DNA of 64,000 bases from Marchantia polymorpha subsp. ruderalis (lineage: Eukaryota; Streptophyta; Marchantiopsida; Marchantiales; Marchantiaceae), in contig AP031358.1 in assembly GCA_037833965.1 (NCBI GenBank), forward strand, positions 14,144,001 to 14,208,000. Reading direction: 5' to 3'. The stretch's first letter is position 1; the number at the start of each line of letters is the position of its first letter. Made by a program: the position numbers and the translations under genes. The notes beneath the pieces are model-generated. The model did not search any database, was not told the DNA's origin, and saw only the letters and a list, made by a program, of their open reading frames with translations. This document shows positions 1-12,297 of the stretch, one piece after another.

Positions 1-1928
1 CCAAAAGCAGAATATGACGACAGAACAATGATCGTGGCTGGCCCCCTCTTAATCGAATACCATAATGGAGATGTGCTGTTCGAAGACCTGAATGGTGTGT
101 GGAAACGATGTGTATATGGCTTAAAAGGTATGGTCTCACCCTTCACAATCAACAAACATCAGTTGGGTAAAGAAAGCGAATTTTCTTAGATCTATTCCGT
201 AGTAGAACTTTCAAACAGCACAATTATAAATGATATTATCATAAGAACCGATTTGAACTATTCAAGGTAGCCGAAAAAACTGTCATCATTTGTCCCACAG
301 AGATCAAACCAAACGCACCAGTAACGATCACAGTTGCTTCCTTTCATTTGGTCAATCCCTGAAGAACTCTGAAGCTAAGATTTAAACCAGAGGTGCCAAG
401 AGGATCTAATAAGACCTTTTCACACTAGCAAAAAGAGACAACATGCAAGTAGTGAGTAAGTGCTAAGCTACTTACAAATTCAGGGAGAAAGTCCAACTCG
501 TGGTTTCCTGCGGTTAAGATCCATGGTTGGAATGCTGCACTTGGCTCGATAAGCCGGGACCAGGTATCCCAGCGGATATTATTGTGAAAGGGATAGGTAT
601 CGGCATAAGACAAGTCACCCACAAACAACACTGACTGTCCACTGCTGTTCATGTAATGCTCCAACGTGGACAAGGAGTCGAAAGTTTGTCCAAGATCACC
701 TGCGAGAAAACTCAGGGAGCCAGTAAAGAACATGTCAATGAAGAAGGAGATCAAAGGCGTATGCGTAAGTTTTGAAACAAATTTCGATTCCAGCTGGACA
801 CACATTGGAAAGCAGAGATATCCTCACCAATAACACCGAAGGTGTACGAAGTATCCAGCTTGCTCTCCGGGGGAGTAATAAACCAAAATTCTCGAGATAC
901 ATTTCCACTCCCAATTGCGTAGAAGTACCTAGTGTCGAACTGCAAAAATCGAGATCCCACAAGAATCTTCAATCCTTTTAGTACTGTCAAAAGCTTATGA
1001 CACAGGCATAACTTTCCGATACTGGAGACACTTCCACATTTTCTCAAGATCGTTTTCAGGACCAAGAACGCATGTTATGTTATGAATGGGTTCTACAAAT
1101 TGAACAGCAGAATACTTCTTTGAAATATCTAATTCTGTAGCTAAATAACGAATTTGGACGGAAGAAGTGCCAGAATGGACCTGAAGACCACTGATCACTG
1201 CGTGGTGGATAAAACCAGAGGTGTAATTGTAGAAGCTGTAGCTGTAAGCTTCACCGATTACAAAAGTGGTGTAATTGCCTTGGGCCTGACCGTACAAGAC
1301 TTTGCCGTCTCCAGGTTCATCTTGGGTTACCCAAGATACAATGACAGCAGTTCCCTCATAATCTCCTTGATGAATGTGAACCTGCATAATGATTCATTAT
1401 AACTCATTTGGATCCCATGACAGAAACTTTAGATTGTAAAATACATCTCACTACAACTAAAGTTGAAATCATACCGATTCATTGTAAGAGTCATATGGAA
1501 CACTGCAGGTCATCCTCAGAAACTGTCTTTGAAATCAGATAAACGTGGAGTGCTAGATTCTGCCAGCAGCAAACCACAACTCCACTCTCAACCTTATTAA
1601 ACTGAATATAATATTGTTTTGGCCTTGGCTTTTACAGCAATGTGGATTACTCAGGTGTTAAACAATTCGAGGAGATTTCAGGATCTGAGTACTGACATCA
1701 AAACTGATTTCTGAAAGAACAATAGAAACCTCGAAAGTCTAATGTGTCTACCTGCTGAGGAGCATTATACTCTTCGGGAGCTTTGACATGAGCATTGTCC
1801 TCGGGGAGGTCCTCACTTGCTGCAAGTTTACGCACATAACGGCTGGTGATGCCAGCAGAGTTCGGGCTAGCGCTAGACAACATCAGAATGGCGCAAAGAC
1901 ATACGATCGCTCGTGATGACGACCCCAT
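1..1928 (-). CDS. Purple acid phosphatase (PAP-a), 5' part, 3' end outside window
   Basis: This is a secreted metallophosphoesterase that releases phosphate from organic esters. Five exons are visible on the minus strand: 1928-1752, 1381-1181, 939-828, 699-476 and 140-2, with the next donor G at base 1. The start at 1928 gives a signal peptide ([20 protein letters not shown]). Exon 2 encodes the N-terminal fibronectin-like domain ([10 protein letters not shown]). Exon 4 carries three metal-binding motifs: GDLG, GDLSYAD and GNHE. Exon 5 encodes a stretch ending [14 protein letters not shown]. The remaining two motifs (VHxPWY and GHVH) lie beyond the window. Exon borders and phases match the paralogue at 18889-21872 one for one. 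The exon 2 donor is a weak GTCCAT, where the paralogue has GTAAGT. All visible exons are open, so I see no sign of a pseudogene. Family assignment is firm; substrate and metal (Fe-Zn or Fe-Mn) are inferred from the family. Confidence 0.9.
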
Positions 1929-3201
1929 CCTGTTACATCCAGCGACATAAATTCAGAGAGATGATTACCGCAAGGAGGAATTTGTCGCTCTACTAGAAGC
2001 CTAACACAAAACCAAATTGAAGGGAGAAACCTTACGTAGACATCTTAGGCTCTGTAATGGCAGAAGCAAGGCCTGCGCTCTTTCAGAGCCCCTTCACTTA
2101 TCAAATGAGGTGTTCTGTCATCAAATCCAGGAGATTCGAACTCCTGCACGAACACGTTGCGGATCGAGTCAGTGAGGATTAGAGAGCCAAAGATGGTCCA
2201 AATTGGTAACTAATGCAAGTTTGAAATGGGCGAAACTGAAAGTAAAAAATTTGAGAGCACTCGATTTCCACGGAGTTAGGGAAAGAATTCTCGGAAGCGA
2301 ATACGGAGCATTTCAATTCTGCAAGTATGGTACATTAGCACCTGCAAGAAATCATGAATTCTCTAATGTCCTCGATGTGGGCACCTCTGTACGACGAGTC
2401 TCCCGTAATCAGACTGTGAGTCTGACGACAGTATCTAATCTAGCAGACACAAAGGGCCTATCATTCGGACAACACCACATCACGCATCTCTACAGCAATG
2501 TCGGACGCACATCGTCGCGCATTGCAGGGCACCCAGAGCTCCCTGCGACAAGACCGCTTCGGGAACCACCATGGCCCAGCTCTTGCACCCCTAAAGTCGA
2601 CCGGGCTGCAAGCAGTTGCGCAATCGACAGGCGAAGATCAGGGCATCGGTACAGAGGACAGATCCAACTCTCGCATCCATCGCACCTGAATCTCCACCGT
2701 GGAGATTCCACTCCCCCCCTCTTGCGCAACCCATCATAGCGCCGACTGTGGCGCTCGATCCTGCGTGCTCATGTCATGGATCGCGATCTCCTAGACACGA
2801 AGCCAAAGACGACGACATCAGCAGCACTTCCTCGCGTGCGCCCTTCAGAAGCCCACACCCTTCTTCCCACGCCCCGAGGGCCGACTCAGCACGCAGCCAT
2901 GTCGGGATCTCCTCGAGCACATTCCGCATAAAATATGCACGGAAAGCTGACGGAGCCCCGAGTCAGCAGATCCCATCGAATGAAATTGTTCGATGCGCAG
3001 CACATGTCAATTTCCGGACAGAAAAGTGCAGAGGAAAGACAAGGATGACGCAGTGGACTGGAGAAATTACAGTCCCAGGAGCTTCGCTCCAATTACTTCT
3101 TTACAGGACCTAAATGTCGGGACGCAGTAAAAAAGGCTGTGCATCGAGCAAGCTGAGACGATAAGTCAACACGGCAGCCGGGACCTAATGATGATGGATA
3201 G
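1929..3201. other. Upstream region of PAP-a and intergenic DNA
   Basis: This stretch must contain the PAP-a promoter and 5' UTR, but I could not place a TATA box or transcription start. Several overlapping open frames between 2200 and 3110 run on both strands without recognisable domains or splice structure. I read them as chance ORFs in GC-rich DNA. Confidence 0.4.
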
Positions 3202-3543
3202 ACCTGTGACGCTGCTCTGCTCCAGCGGGTTGACACCTTCCTCGAACTGCCTGCCGCTGTCAAGGTTCGTCGTAGACATAGAAGGCTAAAGGGCTTTCCT
3301 CTGCCTGCTGGCACGGATGGGAGAGTCGAGCACCTCGAGCGAGGAAACGAGTCCCTTCCTCTTTGCCTCAAATCTGGGCTATACCGGGACAAGGAGCGCG
3401 TGTGCATCAGCAAAATGGGCGAGAACTTTGAAGATGGAAGCCTCTGTGAACTGCTTCTAACCAATGGACGATGGTTCGGTAGCTCCTCTCTGCTTTCGTA
3501 CGAGTCCAGCCAGCTCCGGATTGAATTCACGGATCCGAATTAA
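3202..3543 (+). CDS. Unassigned open frame, possible exon
   Basis: An uninterrupted plus-strand frame of 113 codons runs from just after a TAG (3199-3201) to the TAA at 3541-3543. It has no ATG until late (KMGENFEDGSLCELLL), so it would have to be an internal or terminal exon. A candidate acceptor AG sits at its left edge. The translation has a mixed, protein-like composition (RVDTFLELPAAVKVRRRHRR; LSYESSQLRIEFTDPN), but I recognise no family. A chance ORF in moderately GC-rich DNA remains quite possible. Confidence 0.2.
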   Translation, partial: TCDAALLQRVDTFLELPAAVKVRRRHRRLKGFPLPAGTDGRVEHLERGNESLPLCLKSGLYRDKERVCISKMGENFEDGSLCELLLTNGRWFGSSSLLSYESSQLRIEFTDPN

Positions 3544-6172
3544 GAAAAATGATAGGAAGATCTGTCGTCGACGACTGAAGAAGGAAGAGCTCGCACTCGA
3601 AGCATGTCCATGCAGCCGTCATGGTAGACGGGTACAGATGCTCACTGGTGGCCTTAGAATCTAGCATCTGCACGAGACAAAGGGGTCGACACTCCACTCG
3701 TTCAAGCCAGTGTTTTCAACAAGAGTTACACGGCCAATGTCGTCAAATGGCTACTCTAACAATCTCCCGACAAACCATCAGATCAATACCACAAGCTCAA
3801 CCAGGTCGATCGGGTGATCCTCCGGCCGAGGGAAGGTTGATATGGTTGTACGGCGATCACCTCAGCTCATAAGTGGGGTTGAATTGGGCGAAGAAGGAAG
3901 ACTGGAGAGATATTAAATCAGATTTCGAAGAAAATCTGGCATCTGAGGTTTTGGGCTACATAACGCAGAATTAAACAGAACACTGGTTGAGATTGGGTCA
4001 TACGTCCATGAACTTTCATGAACTCATGACCCCAATCGTCCAGTCTGCCCGAGCTTAAAATCATGGAAATATATTTGAGCTGGTTATACTTTTCTCATGA
4101 GATTCAGACGAATGAACACTTTTTTTTTCAGCAGTACTTTCTGATGACCTCCTTCCTGAAGCAGCGAGCTCACACGCAAGCACGTGGCCATTTGATCATT
4201 CTCACCTGTCTCTGTAACGTCGCAGCATTGACCTCGAGAGCTATGAATACTCGGGTATCAGATTTCCTCGCGATTCCTTGTGAGCAAAAGTCCAAGTTTT
4301 ATGTCGATCAAATTTTGTGTCAGAAAGAGCGATCGTGTTTGGCCAGCATTTGGTCAATGTGGTGAAATATGTATCCTTCAGCTGAGCATCTCCAAAGCAA
4401 GTAAAAACTGTTGTTCAATTCAAATTTTCCGGGAGTGGTAAACATGGTCACTTATTTAAACAAGGACAGCACACACAAAAAAACAACGTATAAGTAAGTA
4501 CAAGAGCTTTGAGCTCAGAATCGATACTCTTTTGTATTTTTGTAAGAATCACATTTGTATTCGATGAAGTTTCAGTCCGCACAGGAGACAAAGTTCTTGT
4601 AAACGCGAATGGATCAGCGCTGGAGCTCGGAGCTTATATATCTCTAATCTTGACAAACTCGTCCCATTTCCTAAAATCTTTGTCAGTTCAACTTGGAATC
4701 TGAGACAAAAGCTGCAAACTATATCTACTTTACAACCTCAGATGCATGTAGTCAAGAGGAATGCCAAGGAACAAGAGCAGCCATCATGGAGGAAAATCAT
4801 GATCCAACGAATCGCAGATCGTTCCACCATTTTTCATTCCAGCGATACAACAGCATAGCGTGTGCATCCCTCCACATTTGTGTGATCAGTAAATTACCAC
4901 AAAAGTTCAAGCCCCTCAAACAATTAATCTCCAAAATCGGAGTTCGTGATGATTCCTCATAGTTCAATATGTTATTACATCATACTAGACAACGCATTTT
5001 CACTTTTCAATCACATGTATCATAATGCAGCGTAAGTGTATAAAAATTGTTGCAATCACTCGTAATTATTTATGTATGCGTTTTATCTTGGATTTATTCT
5101 ATGCAGTATCATAAAACCATATATTTACCTACATAATTGTAAAAATATTGATTTTTTTATTTTACTTTTAGTGGTTAATATTTATAAATTATTATCTGAT
5201 CGATATTGGTAAATTAAATCTAGTCAAATACTTCAACCGTGTAATATTCAAACTAATTTTTTAATTAAGAATATATTTTATTACAAATTATAAAAATCTA
5301 GACATTCTATGTTTTATACAATTTATAGTCTGCAATAAACGTAATCAAGCTAACCGCCTAAATGCTAAAGACCTAACAAGCCCTTGATGCAATATACATG
5401 TGACATTACTCTGTGCTGGTTGGCAAGTACACACAATGGTATTCGTATATGTCAATTCTGTATGTTTAACACAAATATACGATCAGGAAGATTGTGTACG
5501 TAGATATCACCTGAAGTTGGGGTTTTCATGAGGCCCAAACTTGTTGGACAAATTCTACACACCTACATATAAAGTTTGGAACTTTTGGTAAAAATAAGCG
5601 AGGTAGTTTCTTGAAATTATTCCATATTCAAAGTGTATCACTCTTGAAAATTCTCGGATTGAGAAAAATGGAGATAGGCTGTGATAACTAACAAATACCA
5701 AAATAGAGCATAATGATATAGATTAATTCCCACATAGACAAATGCAATACTAAAAGTCACTTCTTATGCCAATGTCACTACCAGAAGACATTGCTCGATT
5801 ACGACTGAAGGCCCGAAGAGCAGAATATAATCACATTCACAACCTGAAACTTTTCCAATTGTCACATGTGGGAATCGCCTGCGACCCCACACTCAGATTT
5901 TAGGGAGAAACTTTCCAGCATTGCATACATCCGACTCACTTACCTGGTACCCAAACCCGAATTTGCTTAACTCCCGAAGAGCCCCCGGCTACTGAGAACA
6001 TTCAAGCTGGATATTCACAACTCCCGATGCAGTAGCTTCGACAAACAAGAGCGCACTGTGCTTGGTGGCAGGATCACACACCAGCACATAGACACACAAT
6101 GGATACATATTGACAGTCAAGACAACCAATTGACAAAAAGTCCCCCAAGAAAAGAGTCTTTGACCTCTTTAT
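3544..6172. other. Intergenic, nothing recognised
   Basis: No supported gene. Composition drifts from mixed (3.5-4.9 kb) to AT-rich (4.95-5.8 kb). Short ORFs at 4063-4365 and 4693-4962 show no domain or splice pattern I can support. Confidence 0.5.
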
Positions 6173-6406
6173 TCACTCTGATGTTCTAGGAATCTCAACC
6201 ACCTGAGGTGAACTATTCTCAGGTGATGTGCCATCCGACGTAGCAGTTACAGCGTACTCTGAGCTTCCGTCGGCTCCCAACCTACGTAAAACGTTCTTTA
6301 TCTCTCACTCTACATTCTCTCGCGCTTCTACCAATCTCTCAAGAAAATAATTAACTACTTCTACTAACTGCTTGTGCCCCGCGGATCCCTTGATCTTCGC
6401 ACTCAT
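6173..6406 (-). pseudogene. Relic coding segment of unknown family with one internal stop
   Basis: Read on the minus strand from an ATG at 6406, a 78-codon frame ends at a TGA (6175-6173) and is interrupted once by an in-frame TGA (6307-6305). The translation looks protein-like on both sides of the stop: SAKIKGSAGHKQLVEVVNYF before it and EIKNVLRRLGADGSSEYAVT after it, ending PQVVEIPRTSE. It could be the tail of a degraded transposon gag or of a host gene. I do not recognise the family, and the call rests only on the continuity of frame and composition. Confidence 0.3.
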
Positions 6407-7496
6407 CAAACGCCACTCCAACAATATCTAGCTCCAACCACTTAACTGATTGCAATTCCCACAATGCAAATCCACGCAGGCACTTCTCAACTCGCACTCG
6501 CAATTCGTCATTCGTAAGTCGTCTCGTCCTGCAACCTCAGGGCTGACTCTCACTTAGGTTTACCTCAGATTGGCTTTTCGGTAGCTCATCATGGTTCTAG
6601 AAGACTAGAATTGCTCCTCATATTCATAACGCAAACACCCTCTCACACAATCTCTCAAGGTATCACTCCAACTCACACACATATCGACACTCCAAGGTAC
6701 TGAAAATTTGTCACTCTTTCATATATAAAACAAGTTCCCACATATGAATTTTCCAAACTTGCTTGAGAGTCTTTTCACTACCTATCAATATATACTTCTT
6801 GAAAATTTATCATAGTAACAAATGGTATTTCTTATCTAACTTACTTTTACAAAGATAAAGCATAGTAAGGTTGACTAGTTATCAATATGTGGCAACATGC
6901 CATTGGACTCCTAAACCTTCTAGATGTATACTAATCCCTAGATTAAGGTGGCGACATGCTATTGGTGTCTTTCCAACTTCTAGAACTTCCACTTTCCACT
7001 AAGTCAACATAAGACTTAGTGTAACCAATAGAATACTCTTTACTTAGTCAAACCAATCAAAACTAAACATGAAGTCAAAAAGTCTTTTATCTTGGAATCT
7101 AGACTTTTGTACAAGACAAAATAGAAGTGCCGACTCAAATCTTCTAGAACTTCTTTAGTTATTTCGCCAAGTATAGGTCTTATAGCTAAACTAGCTAGAC
7201 TTAGTCATAACTAGCTGGATTTAATCATAACTATCATAACCATGATTAACTCCTTGGCTAATTCTAGTTTTATTTCACACATGCAATATAAGGTCTTATA
7301 GAGTTACATCCATTCGATTTTGGACCCGTGATGTACGTCCGCCTAGCTCTGAGGCATGTGTTGCATCGGAGCAAGAGGAGAAAAGCCTACTCTGAAGTTG
7401 AAGTTTGTGATTCAATAGGCAGATTAAGAAGATGAAATTAAAATGGAGGTGTGTCTGAAAGTGCACATCTTGTGAGTAGGAAGTTGATCGATTTTT
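6407..7496. other. Intergenic, nothing recognised
   Basis: AT-leaning DNA left of the copia element, with short locally repeated words such as forms of 'cttctagaa' and 'actagctaga' around 6900-7230. No coding or RNA gene is visible. Confidence 0.5.
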
Positions 7497-7573
7497 TGTT
7501 AGTATTTAGTTATTGCATGCAGTATAGTAATCAGATTAGAATAATATTGTGATTAGAAAGTCAATAGATTTGT
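7497..7573 (+). repeat. Partial tandem copy of the copia LTR start
   Basis: The first ~50 bp of the LTR (starting TGTTAGTATTTAGTTA) plus the preceding ~20 bp occur twice with a period of 77 bp, at 7497 and again at 7574. The outer copy is truncated. The duplication includes the LTR left end and may explain why no clean target-site duplication is found. Confidence 0.75.
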
Positions 7574-7771
7574 TGTTAGTATTTAGTTACTGAGTGCAAT
7601 CTAGCAATCAGATTAGAGTAATCTGTAGTGTTAGATCTTCTTTGTCTTCTTACTCTTCTTTGTAGTCAGATATATTGATGGTCGATGTTTTTGATCATCC
7701 CTATCTACTTTGCTACTTAGGGTATCATATTCTCATTGCTTTCATATTGAGTTCAGTCTTTACTTCTAATA
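7574..7771 (+). repeat. 5' LTR of copia element
   Basis: Begins TGTTAGTATT and ends just before the primer-binding site. It aligns end to end with the 3' LTR with no net length change. Confidence 0.9.
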
Positions 7772-7783
7772 TGATATCAGAGC
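7772..7783 (+). other. Primer-binding site of copia element
   Basis: TGATATCAGAGC directly abuts the 5' LTR and differs at one base from the usual copia primer-binding site, which pairs with the 3' end of initiator methionine tRNA. Confidence 0.85.
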
Positions 7784-7905
7784 GAAGGACTTTGTTCTTC
7801 TTTTGCCATCACCCGCCCATAAGATATTGATCAATCGTGTTACTTTCAGTAAGCAGATGCCTTACTGTTTGAAGAGAACTTGTTATTCTAGTACTTCAAA
7901 TATCA

Positions 7906-8770
7906 ATGGACAAAGCTTCAAATTTTTCTAAGTCTATGAAGCTTAATGGCGTGATAACTATCTAAATTGATCAATCCATCTCAAAACATTTTCGCACCAA
8001 ATTATCTGAATTGGTCAATCCGTCTCAAAACAATTCTTCACATCAAAGATTTGTAATCGTAAAACACAAGAATCACTCATCGTTCAATGCAATCAACACC
8101 AAAAACACAAAGAGTATAATGTGGTTCACCCTCAATGGCTACGTCCATGGGAAAATAACACTCGAGATAGTTTACTATTTCAGATGAAAAACATCATCGT
8201 ACCCGTAGAAGCATCAGGGTAAATCTATCCAACGTATGCCACCAAACTCGGCTATAAATAACTACACATGAGGTTACCCCTTAACCGGAGTTAATCTCAA
8301 CAAGATTGTTAGGATGAGATCATTCACAAACGAATTCTGCTTCACAATTTCAATGGCTCTCGTTAGCTAGACATTCCTAAGCGTCACAATCAAATCTGTA
8401 TCATTGATTCATGCCATTGTGCATTTTGACATTCTATTTTTTATTTCGGATTTTGATAACATTCTTGCAGAGCTTTGGACTCACCTCCATCAACAATATG
8501 AATTGCATAACACACAAAGACGTCTCATTCTCTCTCACTCATTGTACTCGCATCAGCTTGCACATGGCGCTTCTTTTCAAAAGTACTTATAACATGTAGA
8601 CTCTATCACTGCACAGCTTGTCGGCATCGGTCATAAACTACCCAACACTAATCTCATACATCACAAGCTAAAGGGATTGCTTGCTAGCTACAGTTCTTTT
8701 GTGAATAATTTTCTGAAAAAATGAAGCGTCAAACTCCTCTGTCATATCAAAATCTCGTTCAATGTCTTCA
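7906..8770 (+). pseudogene. copia gag remnant
   Basis: A gag start is plausible at ATG 7906 (MDKASNFSKSMKLNGVIT), followed soon by stops. The frame at 8404-8592 gives LWTHLHQQYELHNTQRRLIL, typical of the UBN2-type copia Gag segment, and continues past a stop into SITAQLVGIGHKLPNTNL. The zinc knuckle could not be located. It is non-functional because of multiple stops. Confidence 0.75.
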
Positions 8771-9195
8771 ATTCATGTAGTACTTTACTGAGGGAAATCC
8801 ACAATTAAACATGGAGCCTAACTTCTCCGCTATTAAACGTCATAACTTCTGTGCCCGCTCAAATTATTCTCCTTAATCAATTGGTTTTTATGTCAACTCA
8901 ACACCACAGGTAGAATGGATAGTGTCACATTCAGCATGTTGTGACTAATGTAGCAAGGCTTATCTTCTTTAAGCTTATTGTCACCTGCAAAAATTGGACG
9001 AGTCTATTGCACAATTGCAGATTTGCGCATCAAACGTCTGTTGTAGTAACCGAGATCAGCTCCATTTAATGCAAGAAGTGGATCTATGATCAACATTGAA
9101 TCTTCAAAAGTTTTTGAAGCACCTTTGGACATCGAAACAAATTTTATATGTGATTTTTCAACGGAAACACCTCTCCCATAGCTGATTTTTATCTT

Positions 9196-9222
9196 GACTT
9201 GGGAGCTAGCAACCATGTCACA
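9196..9222 (+). pseudogene. copia aspartic protease active-site remnant
   Basis: The codons read DLGASNHVT, the copia protease signature, with Leu where Ser or Thr is usual in D-S/T-G. The surrounding frame is short and broken. The opposite-strand ORF at 9004-9252 is a shadow. Confidence 0.75.
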
Positions 9223-9747
9223 TGATATCAATCTATCATGTCGTAATTCCAAATTAAATCCTCATCGGTAGGAATGTCTACTATCAATAGGTCTCGTCTC
9301 TCTATAGCTCGGTAATTCTTTGTGTATTGACTCTAATGAATCCGTCAAACACGTTATGTATGTTTCTAGTTTAACAAAATAATTCTTGTATGTAGGCCGC
9401 CTTATTGATTTAGGGCATTATGCACTCTTTACGCCTACTTCATGTTTTTTTTCTAGATGAAAAATATCTTATCATTATATTTCTGTACGCAAATAGAGAT
9501 TCCAAGAGTAGATTGTATAAGATGAAGTCTTTTCATCCTCACTTTTCTAAAGAATCCAAGCAACTACTCACAAAGGTTCATGCAGCTCTACAACATTTTA
9601 GATCTTTTGACTATCTTGATTTTGTTGGGATTGCCGAAGACATATCGACTTTCAAAATTATAGCACCCCTTGACACAAAAATCCTTTGACATCATTAGCT
9701 ATGTCATTTGAATTTCTAGATGACTTACCATATGTACTCCAAACACC

Positions 9748-9990
9748 TTGTGGAAGGTTTGCCTTACCTGCCATGTGGCCCTGATCATAAATGCGTCATC
9801 TGTGTTTTGTCCAATCAACACCACGTCCACAAGAGTAAGAAGACTGTCAAGCAAAAACTCGTCCTCTGGTGCATATCCATATCAACATCTGTGGTCTAAT
9901 TGTAGAAGGAGTCAAATTTATTTATATGCTCACTTTTATTGATGACTTCACGGTATACATGTACCTACTTACTTTGAAATAAAAATGCTA
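9748..9990 (+). pseudogene. copia integrase core remnant
   Basis: In shifting frames the sequence reads KHLVEGLPYLP, then HIDICG-like residues, then KFIYMLTFIDDFTVYMYLL. This matches the region around the first two catalytic aspartates of copia integrase. Frameshifts and stops disable it. Confidence 0.75.
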
Positions 9991-10838
9991 CTATTGACTG
10001 TTTTAAATAGTTTGTCACTTTAGTGAAAAACGTGTTTCCACATAAAATAGCTGTCATCACTATTCAAGAGAGTGATTGGGGCTTCAAAGTCTCACTCGGA
10101 AAAAAGTCCCTACTTAGTGAGACACCTTTTCATCTTAGTGACTGTCTTTTACTCCCTTCTTGATGATGACTCTACGCTTCCTACTCGGTCATCATCAAAG
10201 TAAAACAATTATAATCCAATTCATTTCACTCCTCCCTTGAATACTCACCAACCAGACGAATCACTAGCTCAAGCACTGCCTACAACATCCAACACTACTG
10301 CAGCCTCCAATGTCTCCGACATAACTCTTCCACGACGTAACTCTTCAAGGCTGCCACGACTACTAGCTTGCTTTGACGATTATTCTATCTTTGCACCTCA
10401 CAAACTCCATGCTGTTGAGGCAATCCAACTAATTCATGATCAGATTTCTTTCCTCCAAGCAAACCTTCATCTAGAATGATGGAAAGCAATGCAAGAAAAG
10501 TTAATGCTTTTATTGCTAATCTCACTTGGGAACTCGTTGATCTTTCCCAAGGCAAAAAGTCACTAACTTCATGTTAGATCTATAAAGCAAAACAGTAGAT
10601 CAATCTCACACGGATTTGTCACCAAGCCAGGCTTGTTGCTTGTGACTTGTAGCAAACATATGGAGTAGATTTCTACGAGACCTTTGCTCTTGTAGTCTGA
10701 TGATGTACTCTTCAAGCAATGATAGCAGTCTTTGTGACTCCTAGTTGAACTTTGCATCATATGAACTTTATTACTGCTTTTTTTAATGAAAAGCTACAAT
10801 AGCAGATATACATGCAGTAGCCTCCAAGCAGAAAGCAG

Positions 10839-11072
10839 TTGGTGTGTTTGTTGAAAATGTCTCCATACGGGCTCAAACAATCTCCTCGTCAATGGTATGA
10901 GGAGATTGACATGTATCTTTGCTCCGAAAAATGGACCAAAAGTCAGTTAGATCCCAATTTATATTTCTTACATGAAGATAAAACTATCACTGTACTATCA
11001 TTTTACGTTGATGACCTGCTAATTTTTTGTAGTAGTTCTTCTCGTGTCACTGAAATCAAGTCTCAACCTTAG
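10839..11072 (+). pseudogene. copia reverse transcriptase remnant with intact YVDD box
   Basis: The open frame reads KMSPYGLKQSPRQWYEEIDM and later SFYVDDLLIFC. This is the conserved copia RT block with the catalytic YVDD at 11004-11015. The N-terminal RT palm is degraded, and the frame stops at 11072 where RT should continue. Confidence 0.88.
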
Positions 11073-11079
11073 CTTACGG

Positions 11080-12040
11080 TATAAATTGAAGACTTAGGTA
11101 GAGTCTCGTTATCTTGGGGTGTGCATTGTGCATATCAATACATGAGAGATTTTTATGCATCAAACCAGCTACACTACGGATTTACTTAGTGATTGCAACT
11201 CATACGCATCACTCACTGAATCAATTCCACTTCTTGTTGAACTTGTTCTTGAGGCAGATACAAATATGCCACTTATTGACAGCTCAAATATTGTCATCTG
11301 GTCGGTAAGTTCATTTATCTTTGTCACATTCGCCTTGATATTTTGTACGCTGTTGGATTTCTTAGTCGGTTTATGCATAAATCGCATATGGCCCATTGGA
11401 ATGCAGTTCAACAACTTTTATGATACCTCAACAGCATTGTCAACTTTGGCTTACTTTACAAAAAGGGAGAACTCCATATCCAAGGCTACAATGACGCAGA
11501 ATACCTTAGTTGTTCTAATAACCGCCAATCCGTTGAAGCTTACATTTTTAAGCTTGCAAACATACCTGTATCTTGATTGACCAAGCAAGAACCCACAGTT
11601 TCTGACATCACAACTGAAGCTCAATACAAGGCCTTGTTGGAAGGGGTCAAAGGGATTGTGTATCTCAAGTGCTTAATACAAGAATTGGAATTCCTTCCTT
11701 CTCTGAAGATTCCACTTTTTTCCCTTATTCTACAATAATTCACGATCTAAGGTATGCAACGACACCAATCATGGCAGATTTGCATCTATTTTGCGACAAC
11801 TAGAGTGCTATTAAGCTAGCCCAAACCCTCTTGTTCCACGCCAAGACCAAGCACATGGAAAGCAAACACCATTTCTTCGGGGAAGGGGTGTTAGAAGGGG
11901 AAATTGATCTCAATTACATTCACACAGAAGAAAACTCTGCAGAGTTGCTCGGGAAGTCACTAACAAGTCACAAATTTGAAAAGCATAGAAAATTTATTGG
12001 AGTTTGTTCATTATGCGATATTCAAGCAGTCTCTTCATAA
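11080..12040 (+). pseudogene. copia RT-RNase H connection and RNase H remnant
   Basis: Downstream of RT, alternating frames give FLSRFMHKSHMAHWNAVQQL (connection domain), TEAQYKALLEGVKG and then LAQTLLFHAKTKHMESKHHF (RNase H). The RNase H motif DNQSAIKLA carries a TAG in place of the Gln codon at 11801-11803, consistent with a C-to-T change. The frame at 11831-12040 ends in KFEKHRKFIGV, the usual copia Pol C-terminal region. Confidence 0.85.
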
Positions 12041-12085
12041 GACTCCAATACAATGTGCTGCAACTAGAATGGTACGTTAATACCC

Positions 12086-12099
12086 TCGAGGGGAGCTTT
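12086..12099 (+). other. Polypurine tract of copia element
   Basis: A purine-rich CGAGGGGAGCTTTT-like stretch lies immediately before the 3' LTR, where plus-strand priming would occur. Confidence 0.6.
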
Positions 12100-12297
12100 T
12101 GTTAGTATTTAGTTACCGAGTGCATTGTAGTAATCAGATTGGGATAATCTGTAGTGTTAGATTTTCTTTGTCTTCTTACCCTTCCTTGTAGTCAGGTATA
12201 TTGCCCGTAGATGTTCTCGATTATCGTTATCTCCTTTGCTAGGTGAGGGATACTACTTTCACTAGTTTCATATCGATTTAAGTCATTACTTCCAACA
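12100..12297 (+). repeat. 3' LTR of copia element
   Basis: Begins TGTTAGTATT and ends TTCCAACA. It is 198 bp long, collinear with the 5' LTR but clearly diverged. Confidence 0.9.

Larger units (their letters stand above)
7574..12297 (+). mobile_element. Degenerate Ty1/copia LTR retrotransposon, structurally complete
   Basis: Two direct LTRs of 198 bp bound the element (7574-7771 and 12100-12297). A primer-binding site follows the left LTR and a polypurine tract precedes the right one. The internal domains are in copia order: gag, protease (DLGASNHVT), integrase, reverse transcriptase (YVDD), RNase H. Every reading frame is broken by stops and shifts, so the element is dead. By hand count the LTRs differ at about 39 of 198 positions, which marks an old insertion. 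No matching 5 bp target duplication was seen. Confidence 0.93.

Noticed and set aside
2115..2165. tRNA-like T-arm (minus-strand GTTCGAAT loop between AGGAG and CTCCT)
   Set aside because: No acceptor 5' strand, D-arm or anticodon arm could be found within 90 nt, so an isolated palindrome rather than a tRNA gene.
9004..9252. 82-codon minus-strand ORF in the copia element
   Set aside because: The plus strand carries the protease signature DLGASNHVT in this place, so the minus frame is a shadow.
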